DNA of 64,000 nucleotides, taken from assembly GCF_034931125.1 (NCBI RefSeq), contig NZ_JAYGHM010000019.1, positions 1 to 64,000 of the forward strand. Direction: 5' to 3'. Shown here one piece after another: positions 37,790 through 45,868 of this stretch (position 1 is the stretch's first letter; the number at the start of each line of letters is the position of its first letter). The stretch is from Rivularia sp034931125. Lineage in GTDB: Bacteria > Cyanobacteriota > Cyanobacteriia > Cyanobacteriales > Nostocaceae. The notes under the pieces were generated by a model. It worked only from the letters and a program-made list of their open reading frames with translations. It was not told where the DNA came from and made no database searches. Made by a program: the position numbers and the translations under genes.

Positions 37790-38092
37790 TCATTGAATTG
37801 GATTATGTACGGTTACTAATTTTGTGCCGTCGGGAAAAGTCGCTTCTACCTGTACTTCTTGTACCATTTCCGCGATACCTTCCATAACATCATCTCGCTT
37901 TAATAAAGTTGTTCCAAAACTCATTAATTCTGCGACAGTTTTTCCATCTCTTGCACCTTCTAAAATTGCAGCAGTAATAAAAGCAACTGCTTCAGGATAA
38001 TTTAATTTTACACCTCTTGCTTTGCGTCTTTCTGCTAATAATGCAGCGGTAAAAATTAGTAGTTTTTCCTTTTCTTGTGGTGTTAATTGCAT
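37790..38092 (-). CDS. ureA: Urease subunit gamma
   Basis: 100 aa, MQLTPQEKEKLLIFTAALLA, with LNYPEAVAFITAAILEGARD and the ending KLVTVHNPIQ, all diagnostic of UreA. It is 47 nt after ureD in the same operon. With ureB it makes up the small subunits of the cytoplasmic urease. Confidence 0.97.
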   Translation of the reverse strand: MQLTPQEKEKLLIFTAALLAERRKARGVKLNYPEAVAFITAAILEGARDGKTVAELMSFGTTLLKRDDVMEGIAEMVQEVQVEATFPDGTKLVTVHNPIQ

Positions 38093-38139
38093 TTTTTTAC
38101 TCCATATTTATAAAATGATAATTGGGCATTGTTCATTGT

Positions 38140-39021
38140 TCAAAGCATCCAAACTCTGGGTAAACAACGATCGCGATTTAAAAAAGAAATCCGCAATAGT
38201 TGCCAAACGCTAATAAACCAGTTTCTCACTTCGGTTGTCGAATCACCACGGTATCTACACAAAAGTCCATTTTCTAAACGTGTTACACCGAAGGAGGATG
38301 GGGAGAGGGGGGGAGAGGAAGAGGGGGGGATGAAATTGCGTGCTTGCTGGACTATTTCTGGGGAAACGGGTTTTCCGAGGTAAACTAGAGTCCCTACGAT
38401 GGGTTTTCCTGCTAAAGCGTGGGGACTATGAAAAATTTCTTCGCTACCGGGTAAATATTGTCGATCGATCCATAATGGTTTGTTATTTTGCCAGATTTCA
38501 AAGTGCGATCGCCATTCTCCCTTGACAAATTTCTCACAAGAAGCGCTGCGTCCAAATCTAGTAATTTCCCAGCCAATGAAGCTTGCATCTGTAGCTAAAA
38601 TAATCCGTATATCTTGCCGATAATTTGCGTCGTTAAAAACAATTGTTTCTTGAGGAAGCCATTCTAAACAAGCATGATTATCAATTTTGATGTCTATATT
38701 TTGTCTGGCTTGTAAACCGTTACTACGATAAATTTTATTGGCTGCGGCTGTTGTAATTAATGCTTTTGCGTAGGGTTGGAGGTGAAAGTTACAAGATAAT
38801 TTGTCACCACCGACAATTCCCCCAGCAGTGTGTAAAATTACGCTATGACAAACAGATTGTCCTTCGGGATAAAACGGACGCTGTACTTTCAAGGGGGCTT
38901 GATTTTGAGTTTGAATTAATGTAGTTTTGTCTTGGCTATGGTTATAAACTAAGTTTAGTTTGCCATGCCAACTTTGAGAAGATTCTGGTTGTCGGCAGGG
39001 TTGTTGCATTCCGTTGCCCAA
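38140..39021 (-). CDS. ureD: Urease accessory protein UreD
   Basis: 293 aa. HTAGGIVGGDKLSCNF, LITTAAANKIYRSNG and VTRLENGLLCRYRGD are UreD hallmarks. It helps load nickel with UreF and UreG. Residues about 231-244 (IPPSSSPPLSPSSF) form a low-complexity insert just before the conserved FGVTRLENG. It is encoded by a G/A-C/T micro-repeat of the type seen in spacers, and appears to be an in-frame intrusion at a loop. Confidence 0.93.
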   Translation of the reverse strand: MGNGMQQPCRQPESSQSWHGKLNLVYNHSQDKTTLIQTQNQAPLKVQRPFYPEGQSVCHSVILHTAGGIVGGDKLSCNFHLQPYAKALITTAAANKIYRSNGLQARQNIDIKIDNHACLEWLPQETIVFNDANYRQDIRIILATDASFIGWEITRFGRSASCEKFVKGEWRSHFEIWQNNKPLWIDRQYLPGSEEIFHSPHALAGKPIVGTLVYLGKPVSPEIVQQARNFIPPSSSPPLSPSSFGVTRLENGLLCRYRGDSTTEVRNWFISVWQLLRISFLNRDRCLPRVWML

Positions 39022-39086
39022 TTGGATATTTATTCTATCAAAGCATAGATACTTAGCTAAAAACTCAATTTTTAAAAGTATATAAA

Positions 39087-40415
39087 TTAAGATTTTTTAG
39101 CTAAAATTACATAATCATCTAATTTGTAATTACACTCATGCTTTTGATTAAAATATTGCTGGATAATTGGAGTTAGACTTAATTGCTTCGGTAAATTTTC
39201 TCTAGCAAATTTAGCGAACTCGGCACCCCTAAAATGTTTTCTTGAGCCTGTGGATGTTAAATATTTATACCATACTAATTTTAATCCTAATTCTTCCACA
39301 AAGTTGTTAACTAATCTTTTTTCTTGTTCGTGTTCAATCTGAAAAATATCATAACCTTTATACAACTTTTTATCTTGAATAATTAAAAGTGCATGACCAT
39401 TATCTTTTAAACTATTATCAATTATCTGTGTATAAATGTTGTTCGCTTCACTTCTCATTTCAGAATCGTTAAAGAAGCAGTGAGAAATCACAACGAAATC
39501 AAAAAAATTAGTTGGTATATTATTTGATTGCTTATTCCAACTAAATATATCTGTAGTTACGAAGCGAAAAAAAGCATTGAGGGGAGTTTTGCGCGATTCT
39601 ATATATTTTCTCCAAAATTGCAAACCTCGGAATTGAAATGCATCTTGCTTTTCTAAGGAGTAGTAAGATATATGCATCTGTGGAATCTGAAAAAAGCCGC
39701 TGGTATTTTGCAAAAATAAAGCCAACCCATAAGCAACTGTTCCCGGTCCTGCTGCAATATCTAAAATGTTAATATTAGCTGGTAATAGCCCCGATTCATA
39801 AATCAAAAACCATGCTAAATAAATACAATATACATTTTCTAAAAAATACTTCATGTAATAAACGTGCGGAGTCAAACTAAAACGATAGTCTGGGTCTTTC
39901 CCACACTTTAAACTATTAATATCTTCTAAAGCATCTTCGAGTTTAACTACTAACTGTTTCTCTGGAATTCTACTAAATTCACTTTTAAGATAATCAACTA
40001 ATTGAGCTTCAAAATCATCAAAGATTCTTTCATCTATACCAGTACATTGTAATTTGTTCTCATCATGTAGAATTAAATTAAATGTATTGTAAATAAAATT
40101 AATAAATTCTTGCTCTGGAGTTAATGTAAGATTACTTTGGCTTTCAATAGCTACTGGTAAATTCGATTTTTGTTCTAACTGCTGTAATGCGGTGCTGAGC
40201 TTTCCACCTAAAATTGCCGCTTCTTGTTTATATTGCTTTGTCGAATCTTCAAGCTGTAAATTATCTCTAAATAATTTTTCTAAATACGATAATCTTACCC
40301 CAGACTTCTCAATCACTCGCAACAACTTTATTGCTTGCTGCTTGTTACCCTGTCGCAAAGCTAATTTAAACTGAAAAGAACGCCACCAATTAGAGATAAG
40401 ATTAGTCATAGCCAA
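39087..40415 (-). CDS. SAM methyltransferase-like protein
   Basis: 442 aa. A helical N-terminal half (ISNWWRSFQFKLALRQGN onward) is followed by a Rossmann methyltransferase region with ILDIAAGPGTVAYGLALFL, VVISHCFFND and GHALLIIQDKK. I cannot name the substrate. The start overlaps the end of the SPL radical-SAM gene by 14 nt on the same strand, so the two are translationally coupled and may act together. The Met3 start (MTNLIS) is equally possible. Confidence 0.75.
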   Translation of the reverse strand: MAMTNLISNWWRSFQFKLALRQGNKQQAIKLLRVIEKSGVRLSYLEKLFRDNLQLEDSTKQYKQEAAILGGKLSTALQQLEQKSNLPVAIESQSNLTLTPEQEFINFIYNTFNLILHDENKLQCTGIDERIFDDFEAQLVDYLKSEFSRIPEKQLVVKLEDALEDINSLKCGKDPDYRFSLTPHVYYMKYFLENVYCIYLAWFLIYESGLLPANINILDIAAGPGTVAYGLALFLQNTSGFFQIPQMHISYYSLEKQDAFQFRGLQFWRKYIESRKTPLNAFFRFVTTDIFSWNKQSNNIPTNFFDFVVISHCFFNDSEMRSEANNIYTQIIDNSLKDNGHALLIIQDKKLYKGYDIFQIEHEQEKRLVNNFVEELGLKLVWYKYLTSTGSRKHFRGAEFAKFARENLPKQLSLTPIIQQYFNQKHECNYKLDDYVILAKKS

Positions 40416-41322
40416 AACCGTCTTTTCCTTCCCTTATTTCTACATCTGGAAGGTGAGACATTAATTTTTCTTTGAATCTTATATAGCTTAATTTTTCCGC
40501 GTCATACCACCAAGCGTATTTCTGCTTAACTTCTGCTGCTGCTTCGCGGGTTGTAGCAACAAGCGAACGATTTTGACTAGGGTGAAAATCCTGAATTACG
40601 ACTCTATCTGCAATTTTTAATTTTTCAATAAAAGCGGCTTCGTCTTTCTCTAAAGTCGGAAGTAAAGGTGTAATTGTAATCGAAACTTTGGGAATAAAAC
40701 CTTTATCAGAATCAATACTTTGTTTAACTTTTGTAATCGCATTTATTCGAGCTTTAACACTTGGCGATCGCGGTTCAAAATCACGTCTTACAGATTCGCT
40801 TCCAGTGGGGATACTCATATTAACTCGCAGGTGCTTAAATCGCTGTAAAATATCAATATCTCTAGTAATAATCGGGCTGCGAGTTTGTATTACTAATATT
40901 GGACGGTAGGGATACATTACATCTAACAAAGAACGAGTTAATTCATATTTTGATTCGATTGGTTGATAGGGATCTGTAACGCTACTCATATAGATTATAG
41001 GAGGTTTATCGGGATTTTTTTTACACCATCTTTCTAATTCCTTTTCTAAAATTTCCGCCGCATTTTGCTTGATAATCACCCATTTACCCCAATCTTCACG
41101 CATCTTGGGATTAGGACTAAAAGCCGCAGCATAACAATAACTACAGCCATATTGACAACCCCGGTAGGGATTTAAAGTAAAGTCATATGCATTAATAAAA
41201 CCACTGGCTTTTGTGAGCAGTGATTTAGCATCTTGCGTATAAACGTTAATATCTCCGAATACTTCTTTAACTAATTTAGTTGGGGTATTTATACAGTAAT
41301 ATTCATATTGTGGTTTTGGCAT
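40402..41322 (-). CDS. SPL-family radical SAM protein
   Basis: 306 aa. RGCQYGCSYCYA (Cys56, Cys60, Cys63) binds the 4Fe-4S cluster. NPYRGC, SSVTDPYQPIE and TRSPIITRDIDIL are the motifs of the spore-photoproduct-lyase-like group. In non-sporulating bacteria these proteins have unknown substrates, possibly DNA photolesions or RNA. It lies upstream of, and overlaps, a methyltransferase-like gene, which may modify or use its product. Confidence 0.9.
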   Translation of the reverse strand: MPKPQYEYYCINTPTKLVKEVFGDINVYTQDAKSLLTKASGFINAYDFTLNPYRGCQYGCSYCYAAAFSPNPKMREDWGKWVIIKQNAAEILEKELERWCKKNPDKPPIIYMSSVTDPYQPIESKYELTRSLLDVMYPYRPILVIQTRSPIITRDIDILQRFKHLRVNMSIPTGSESVRRDFEPRSPSVKARINAITKVKQSIDSDKGFIPKVSITITPLLPTLEKDEAAFIEKLKIADRVVIQDFHPSQNRSLVATTREAAAEVKQKYAWWYDAEKLSYIRFKEKLMSHLPDVEIREGKDGFGYD

Positions 41323-41444
41323 TGTTAAAAATTATTGTGAATTTGAATAATTTCAAATAAATCTTATTACTTAGGGGGTTTAGGTGCAAATTATCCCAGG
41401 AAAGTGGTTTTTAGATAGAAAAAATTATTCCTAATTTTGAAATC

Positions 41445-42203
41445 TCACGAATCGAACAAGTCATCAAAAATATCATGTTGCTCTTGAAAACTTCTTTGTA
41501 TTTCAGGTAAACCTAAATCTGTTGAAAGTAAATCAACTCCATCAATAATTTTGGGTATTTGAGCTTTATCAATTTGTAAATGAGTAAAACATTTTTCCCT
41601 GTAATCAGGTCTGTTTTGAAAGTTTTGTATGCTTCTTTCTAAAGGTCGTATAACTTCATAAGCATTTTCAGCTTTATCAATTGAAGATTGAGGAATTGGA
41701 TAATTTAATCTGAGAACTGCTAAATCAATTAAATCTCTAGCTTGTACGCTATCATCCATATATCGGTCAGAATTTGATAATAGTTTAGAGGTAAAGCAGT
41801 CAATTAAACTTAAACATGGAACAGAAGACCATTGTGTGTATCTTGGTAAATCTAATTTAAAACGAGTTTCCGCAATAATTTCGGTTTTGATAGGTACATT
41901 ATCTATAGAAACTATCATCCGAATCCCATACTGGTCGGTTGTAGAACGTCCGATTTTGATTTTACTTAAATCTCGAAATAATATCTCATGTCCATTATCA
42001 AAAATCTTTGTTCGTAAATATTTATAACCTCCCGTATTAACAGAAGATAAAAAATCAATATCATTACTACATCGATATTCTTTAAAATCAAGAGCAAGAA
42101 GAGTTCCACCACCAAAATAAGTAGAACCAAGCTGAAGAATTTCACAATCTAAACATTCAAGAATTGTCCGAATTTTATTGTGGTGGTCTAATCTGAAGAT
42201 CAT
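41445..42203 (-). CDS. AbiEii-like nucleotidyltransferase
   Basis: 252 aa. YFGGGTLLALDFKEYRCSND followed by IDFLSS is the nucleotidyltransferase signature of the AbiEii/AbiGii (MenT-like) toxin family: a GG(G)T helix, then Asp48 and Asp50 for metal. SLIDCFTSKLLSNSDRYMDD and ARDLIDLAVL form the C-terminal helical part. Such toxins nucleotidylate tRNA or targets in phage defence. Its start overlaps the upstream small gene by 4 nt (ATGA). Confidence 0.8.
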   Translation of the reverse strand: MIFRLDHHNKIRTILECLDCEILQLGSTYFGGGTLLALDFKEYRCSNDIDFLSSVNTGGYKYLRTKIFDNGHEILFRDLSKIKIGRSTTDQYGIRMIVSIDNVPIKTEIIAETRFKLDLPRYTQWSSVPCLSLIDCFTSKLLSNSDRYMDDSVQARDLIDLAVLRLNYPIPQSSIDKAENAYEVIRPLERSIQNFQNRPDYREKCFTHLQIDKAQIPKIIDGVDLLSTDLGLPEIQRSFQEQHDIFDDLFDS

Positions 42204-42442
42204 AACTCAACTTTCAACCAAGAATCATAAATCTCGGCAATTTTCTTAATAAACTCAAGTTCATCACCCTGAAGATTATCGAATAAATTTTTATACTTCC
42301 AACCACGTTCATAACAACCTAGCATTTCTTCTGGAGTAAACTCATAAACATTAGAAGTCTGCCAACAAATTGATTCTAAGAAAGGTAAGTTGCTCGGAAT
42401 ATTAGCAATTTCAGTCACTGATATCGCCCCCTGTCCGTCCAA
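42200..42442 (-). CDS. Putative partner of the AbiEii-like nucleotidyltransferase
   Basis: 80 aa, acidic, helical: LPFLESICWQTSNVYEFTPE, then MLGCYERGWKYKNLF and LEFIKKIAEIYDSWL. It is not the winged-helix AbiEi type. The 4-nt overlap with the nucleotidyltransferase start implies translational coupling, so it is a likely antitoxin or accessory subunit. I do not recognise the family. Confidence 0.6.
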   Translation of the reverse strand: MDGQGAISVTEIANIPSNLPFLESICWQTSNVYEFTPEEMLGCYERGWKYKNLFDNLQGDELEFIKKIAEIYDSWLKVEL

Positions 42443-42475
42443 GTGTAATTCAATAAGGTAAAATAAAATGTCTTG

Positions 42476-43261
42476 TTAATTGTTGACTGGTTCCCCAATA
42501 TATACGCTAGTGCAATAAGTCATGTAAACAAAACCTTGTTGATTCTTAAATTGCTGATATAAATTCTCTAATTCTGAAATAACTTGTTCGTAGGCTTCTC
42601 CTTCACGCGGAACATAGGAAGAACTCATCGCACGTCCGATAAGTCCGCTTTCATCTAACTCTTGTTGATTAACAAAAGTATATTCGCAAAAGTTATTAAA
42701 ATAGGTCGTTTCTGTTAAATATTCTACCGTTTTCATCCGCGATTCTGCGGGATGATTGTTCGATGCTGCGCTGATAATTCGGCTATATTCTGCGGTGAAT
42801 TTGTCGTTGCGATCGCGATTATTCCACACTACAGCTAATTTCCCTGACGGTTTCAAAATACGCTGAAATTCCGCTAAAGTTGCTTCTGGGTTAAACCAGT
42901 GAAAAGCTTGAAAACAAGTGATTAAATCAACCGATGCATCTGGTAAATTCGTAGCTTCCGCTGTTCCATCTTTCCATTCCACCAAAGATGTTGCACCTCC
43001 AATACCCGCGTTTCTCATTTCTGCATTTGGTTCGATCGCAATTATTTTAACACCCCTCGAAGCTAACAACCGCGAAGAAATTCCCGTACCCGCTCCAATA
43101 TCTGCTGCTGCGATCGGTAACGTGAAATTTTCGAGGATTTTATCAATTGCTGCATCTGGATAACTGGGACGATATTTTACATAATCTTCGACTCTATCAG
43201 AAAATCGATTTAGGGGATTGAGTGTATGTAATGGTGTTAGTTCCTTGTTAGTTTTGTTCAT
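42476..43261 (-). CDS. Class I SAM-dependent methyltransferase (copy 1)
   Basis: 261 aa. Motif I AADIGAGTGISSRLLASRG, motif II IAIEPNAEM, and DLITCFQAFHWFNPEATL with a FQRILKPSG strand: a small-molecule or quinone-type methyltransferase of the UbiE/COQ5-like group. It is a tandem duplicate of the gene at 43418-44194, with matching N-terminus (LNPLNRFSD). Substrate is unknown. Confidence 0.88.
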   Translation of the reverse strand: MNKTNKELTPLHTLNPLNRFSDRVEDYVKYRPSYPDAAIDKILENFTLPIAAADIGAGTGISSRLLASRGVKIIAIEPNAEMRNAGIGGATSLVEWKDGTAEATNLPDASVDLITCFQAFHWFNPEATLAEFQRILKPSGKLAVVWNNRDRNDKFTAEYSRIISAASNNHPAESRMKTVEYLTETTYFNNFCEYTFVNQQELDESGLIGRAMSSSYVPREGEAYEQVISELENLYQQFKNQQGFVYMTYCTSVYIGEPVNN

Positions 43262-43294
43262 TTGAAAGGTTAATGATAAAGGATGATATCAGTA

Positions 43295-43404
43295 TCTGGC
43301 GGTTGAAACCGCTGCTACACAGGTAAAGTCCACCTACGTGGACTAATGAAATTTTAACCCGCGCAGGCGGGTTTTGCTTGTGTAGACGCGATTTTAATCG
43401 CCGG
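43295..43404. repeat. Hairpin repeat tract between duplicated methyltransferases
   Basis: GCGGTTGAAACCGC, GTCCACCTACGTGGAC (43328-43343) and AACCCGCGCAGGCGGGTT (43356-43373), then GCGATTTTAATCGC, are four consecutive palindromes. The string resembles the repeat arms at 57746-57838, one of the dispersed hairpin families of filamentous cyanobacteria. Confidence 0.75.
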
Positions 43405-43417
43405 GTCTAATATTAAA

Positions 43418-44194
43418 TTAGACGTATTGAATACTCGCCAAATGTACGCTATTACAATAAATAAGATAAACGAAACCATCTTGATTACAAAAGCGTTTAT
43501 GTAAATTTTCTAAATCATCAACAACTTGCTTTTGAACAGTTTCTTCAGAAGAAATAAAAGAAATACTTTTAACCAGACCAATCAAGCTTGATAAATCTAA
43601 TTGCTGTTGGTAAGGGAACTTATAGCAATCAATATATTGAAAATCCGAACTTTCTCGTAAAGGTTCAATTTTAGAATTAAAATCTGTAGGTGGACGATTG
43701 TTTGCGGCTTTACGAATCAATTCCCCATAAACTTGTGTAAATTCATCATCTCTATCTAAATCTTGAAAAACTACTGCTAATCTTCCTTTTGGTTTAAGAA
43801 TGCGGCGAAATTCCTTTAAAGTTGGTTGGGGATTAAACCAGTGAAAAGATTGAAAACAAGTTATTAAATCAACTGATGCATCAGGTAAATTAGTCGCTTC
43901 CGCTGTGCCATTTTTCCATTCAATACCTGGTGATGAAATAGCGGCTTCTCTCATCGCTGCATTTGGTTCAATTGCAATTACATTCACACTCCTCGAAGCT
44001 AACTGACGCGCAGAAATTCCCGTACCTGCTCCAATATCTGCTGCTGCGATCGGTAACGTTAAATTTTCCAGGATTTTATCAATTACTGCATCTGGATAAA
44101 TAGGACGATATTTTGTATAGTTTTCTGCTTTATCGGAGAAGCGAGTTAAGGGATTAAGGTTGTATAGCGGTGTGTCATTGTTGTTTTCGTTCAT
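43418..44194 (-). CDS. Class I SAM-dependent methyltransferase (copy 2)
   Basis: 258 aa. The same architecture and most motif residues as copy 1: LNPLTRFSDKAENYTKYRP, IAAADIGAGTGISARQLASR, LITCFQSFHWFNP. The C-terminal third differs more, so the two may have different substrates or one may be degrading. Each copy seems to have its own start; the repeat tract separates them. Confidence 0.88.
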   Translation of the reverse strand: MNENNNDTPLYNLNPLTRFSDKAENYTKYRPIYPDAVIDKILENLTLPIAAADIGAGTGISARQLASRSVNVIAIEPNAAMREAAISSPGIEWKNGTAEATNLPDASVDLITCFQSFHWFNPQPTLKEFRRILKPKGRLAVVFQDLDRDDEFTQVYGELIRKAANNRPPTDFNSKIEPLRESSDFQYIDCYKFPYQQQLDLSSLIGLVKSISFISSEETVQKQVVDDLENLHKRFCNQDGFVYLIYCNSVHLASIQYV

Positions 44195-44314
44195 TATTCC
44201 TTTTAGAAATAAATATAAAAACTAATATACTTCTAATAATTTTGACATAAAATATATTAAGTGAACTAATTTCATATTTGATATCATAAAATAATCAACT
44301 TGGCTTAATAAACC

Positions 44315-44686
44315 ATGACACCAGAAGAAATTCAAAATACTATCGAACAAATGTTAGGCGTTCAAAGACAGATACAGGAAAGTCAAATCCGAAATACAGA
44401 TAACATAGCGAGGTTGGAAAGCCAAATCCAAGCGAATGCACAGTATATTCAGGAAAATGCAGAATTAATTAGAAACAATCGAGAAGATATCAGCAGCTTA
44501 AAAGAAGATATCAGTAATTTAGTTGTAGAAGTAGCCAAATTGACAGTAGACCAAAGAGAAAAATTCAATCAGTTTTATGGTTATCATCTATCTGCTGATT
44601 CACAACGTTTAGATATAGTAGAAAGATTAATCAAGGTAGAACAAGAAGTAGCTCAAATCAAACGTCAATTAGGGCAAAGTTCATAG
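44315..44686 (+). CDS. Coiled-coil hypothetical protein
   Basis: 123 aa, almost entirely heptad-patterned helix rich in Gln, Asn and Glu: NIARLESQIQANAQYIQENA, DISSLKEDISNLVVEVAKL, RLIKVEQEVAQIKRQLGQ. It is small, soluble and probably oligomeric. Its function cannot be read from sequence. It is divergent from the second methyltransferase and convergent with the broken nucleotidyltransferase gene. Confidence 0.7.
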   Translation: MTPEEIQNTIEQMLGVQRQIQESQIRNTDNIARLESQIQANAQYIQENAELIRNNREDISSLKEDISNLVVEVAKLTVDQREKFNQFYGYHLSADSQRLDIVERLIKVEQEVAQIKRQLGQSS

Positions 44687-44741
44687 TTTAATCTAAATTA
44701 TCTTTTAGCAAAATCTTCTCCATACACGAAAACGCCAGTCT

Positions 44742-44999
44742 CTAGAAGGTACGAATCACATCCTTGATCGCAGCTTCTCTTAAATTTTCTCGCAAAGTTT
44801 CCAAAGTTCCTATGTTTACAGAAAGTCCTAATATATTTTGTAAATAAAGTTTTACTTTAATAAACTCAAATAATCCAACCTGACGATTAAACTCTACAAA
44901 AAAATCTACATCGCTATCTTCTCGTGCTTCATTGCGAGCAACAGAACCAAATAAATCTAGAGATTATACACCCATTGTTTGCAAGGGTTCTCGATGCAT
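44742..44999 (-). pseudogene. MNT-type nucleotidyltransferase broken by an in-frame stop
   Basis: Reading the minus strand from ATG 44999, the frame gives MHREPLQTMGV, then TAA, then SLDLFGSVARNEAREDSDVD and FFVEFNRQVG, and ends with a stop at 44742. GSVAR with a following SDVD is the MNT (minimal nucleotidyltransferase) active site of MntA-type antitoxins. A single ochre codon replaces what is usually a Lys/Arg before SLDLFGS. The toxin-like HEPN partner normally found with MNT genes is not adjacent. Recoding is possible but unlikely. Confidence 0.7.
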
Positions 45000-45040
45000 T
45001 TTAATAATTTTAGGACTTAGGCATCTGGCACATTATTTTG

Positions 45041-45205
45041 TAGGGTGCTGTGACACTTAATTAAATTCTCAACGCAGTAATAAGGGTTGTAGTGTCACGC
45101 ACCACCTAACTGTTACGTATTTAATTTGTATTTGGCTAGCGGGCTGTCCGGCCCGCACTACAAGAATTTGATATTTATGTGTCCGTAGGACACGCTTCGC
45201 TAACG
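45041..45205. repeat. Dispersed palindromes before the GNAT gene
   Basis: TAGGGTGCTGTGACACT (45041-45057) faces AGTGTCACGCACCACCTA (45091-45108), an imperfect inverted repeat of TGTAGGGTGC type. GTCCGTAGGACACGCTTCGC begins at 45181, related to 4775-4801. Confidence 0.65.
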
Positions 45206-45286
45206 TTTTATACAATTTAGCTGCACATCAGCTTAGGATTAATTCATAACCGCATTTTTCTAGCAATTCACTCAAGGATAAAACCT

Positions 45287-45781
45287 ATGGACACCACAGC
45301 AACGATTCGATCTGCTAAACCCGATGATACGGATGCCATCATGAATTTGGCTGATGCGATTGGTCTATTTGAAGGGGAAGAACTTGAAGAACTCGGTAAT
45401 ATGTTAGCTGGTTACTTCGATGGTAGCCTTGGCGAAGAACACTCCTGGATTGTCTGTGAAAATGATGGAGTCGTTGGAGTTGCGTATTTTGCACCGGAAC
45501 AATACGCTTACGGGACATGGAACCTGTACTTGATCGCAGTCCACCCTAAGCATCAAGGGAAAGGGAATGGTGCTGCAATGCTCAGACAGGTGGAACAAAC
45601 CTTATTCTCAAAAGGAGAACGTTTATTACTAGTGGAAACTTCTGGTTTACCAAACTTCGAGTTGACACGGAAATTTTATCGCAAACAGGGGTACGAAGAG
45701 GAAGCGAGAATCCGCGAATTTTATAAAGCGGGTGATGACAAGATTATTTTTCGCAAAGTGTTAGTCACATCGGAGCATTAA
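45287..45781 (+). CDS. GNAT-family N-acetyltransferase
   Basis: 164 aa. The acetyl-CoA-binding motif is LIAVHPKHQGKGNGAAML, followed by LLLVETSGLPNFELTRKFYR and GYEEEARIREFY. Substrate is unknown; the layout resembles acetyltransferases of amino acids or small amines. Single gene. AAGGATAAAACC precedes the ATG. Confidence 0.88.
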   Translation: MDTTATIRSAKPDDTDAIMNLADAIGLFEGEELEELGNMLAGYFDGSLGEEHSWIVCENDGVVGVAYFAPEQYAYGTWNLYLIAVHPKHQGKGNGAAMLRQVEQTLFSKGERLLLVETSGLPNFELTRKFYRKQGYEEEARIREFYKAGDDKIIFRKVLVTSEH

Positions 45782-45868
45782 TATCTGTAGATATTTATCA
45801 AAATCTTGCAAATAGTACAAATATATTTATAATGGTACTAATGAAAAGTTTCGGGAAGGAAACTATAA

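Noticed and set aside
43295..43404. Possible CRISPR array from repeated hairpins
   Set aside because: The palindromes differ in sequence and spacing, so there is no repeat-spacer periodicity. No CRISPR array was seen anywhere in the window.
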